Source: Acetobacteraceae bacterium
GTDB lineage: Bacteria; Pseudomonadota; Alphaproteobacteria; Acetobacterales; Acetobacteraceae
DNA: 6,166 bases
Direction: 5' to 3'
Assembly (NCBI GenBank): GCA_014377905.1
Contig: JACMOQ010000396.1
Span: forward strand, 1 to 6,166
A program made the translations under genes and the position numbers. Every line of letters begins with the position of its first letter. Within the stretch, counting starts at the first letter, position 1. The notes beneath the pieces were generated by a model. The model ran no database searches, was not told where the DNA came from, and saw only the letters and a list, made by a program, of their open reading frames with translations. Positions 6,075 to 6,166 of the stretch are shown piece by piece.

Positions 6075-6166
6075 TTGGCGGAGTTTTGGGCCGAATGGGG
6101 CGCCCTCGCCTATGTCGGCGCGGCAATGTGGGCATTTTTTGAGGGTGAGACCTTCGTGCTATTCGC
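6075..6166 (+). CDS. DedA-family membrane protein, N-terminal fragment (cut by right edge)
   Basis: The last 92 bases encode AEFWAEWGALAYVGAAMWAF followed by FEGETFVLFA. The FxEGET motif preceded by a short amphipathic stretch and a hydrophobic run is typical of the N-terminus of DedA/SNARE-associated (VTT) inner-membrane proteins, linked to lipid scrambling or transport and envelope homeostasis. The frame is open only from 6054, after a TAA at 6051-6053, and has no ATG or GTG before the conserved region. The likely start is therefore TTG at 6075, with GGGGA (6060-6064) 10 nt upstream. The ATG at 6126 would remove conserved sequence. Only about 30 residues are visible, so the family call is moderate. 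It lies 71 nt after mtnA and may be a separate unit. Confidence 0.6.
   Translation, partial: MAEFWAEWGALAYVGAAMWAFFEGETFVLF

Overview
The window looks like ordinary chromosomal DNA from an alphaproteobacterium. The G+C content is high (about 60 percent by eye) and the genes are densely packed. A UPF0262 gene is present, a family I know from alphaproteobacteria, and the MtnA belongs to the variant form common in that class. Acetobacteraceae or Rhodospirillales are plausible, but the order is a guess. I see no tRNA, rRNA, insertion sequence, CRISPR array or phage gene.

Layout. Positions 1-2407, minus strand, hold two genes of propionate catabolism: prpD (2-methylcitrate dehydratase) followed after 13 bp by prpC (2-methylcitrate synthase), whose C-terminus runs off the left edge. 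Positions 2408-2533 are a divergent intergenic region containing a striking set of inverted and direct repeats. Positions 2534-3895, plus strand, encode a complete allantoinase/dihydropyrimidinase-type cyclic amidohydrolase with all metal ligands. After a 91-bp gap comes a tight plus-strand cluster at 3987-6003: a DUF983 zinc-ribbon membrane protein, a UPF0262 protein overlapping it by 8 nt, and mtnA (methylthioribose-1-phosphate isomerase) 3 nt further on. After a 71-bp spacer with a possible hairpin, a DedA-like membrane protein begins, probably at a TTG codon, and is cut by the right edge.

How the genes work together. PrpC condenses propionyl-CoA with oxaloacetate, and PrpD dehydrates the resulting 2-methylcitrate. 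The lyase PrpB that completes the route is not in the window. The amidohydrolase is divergently placed and could share regulatory DNA with prpDC, but its substrate cannot be read from the sequence. MtnA belongs to methylthioadenosine (or 5-deoxyribose) salvage but stands without other salvage genes here, co-transcribed with two poorly characterised families.

I do not see a convincing undescribed system. The best leads are the repeat array before the amidohydrolase start, the orphan amidohydrolase, and the DUF983-UPF0262-mtnA linkage.
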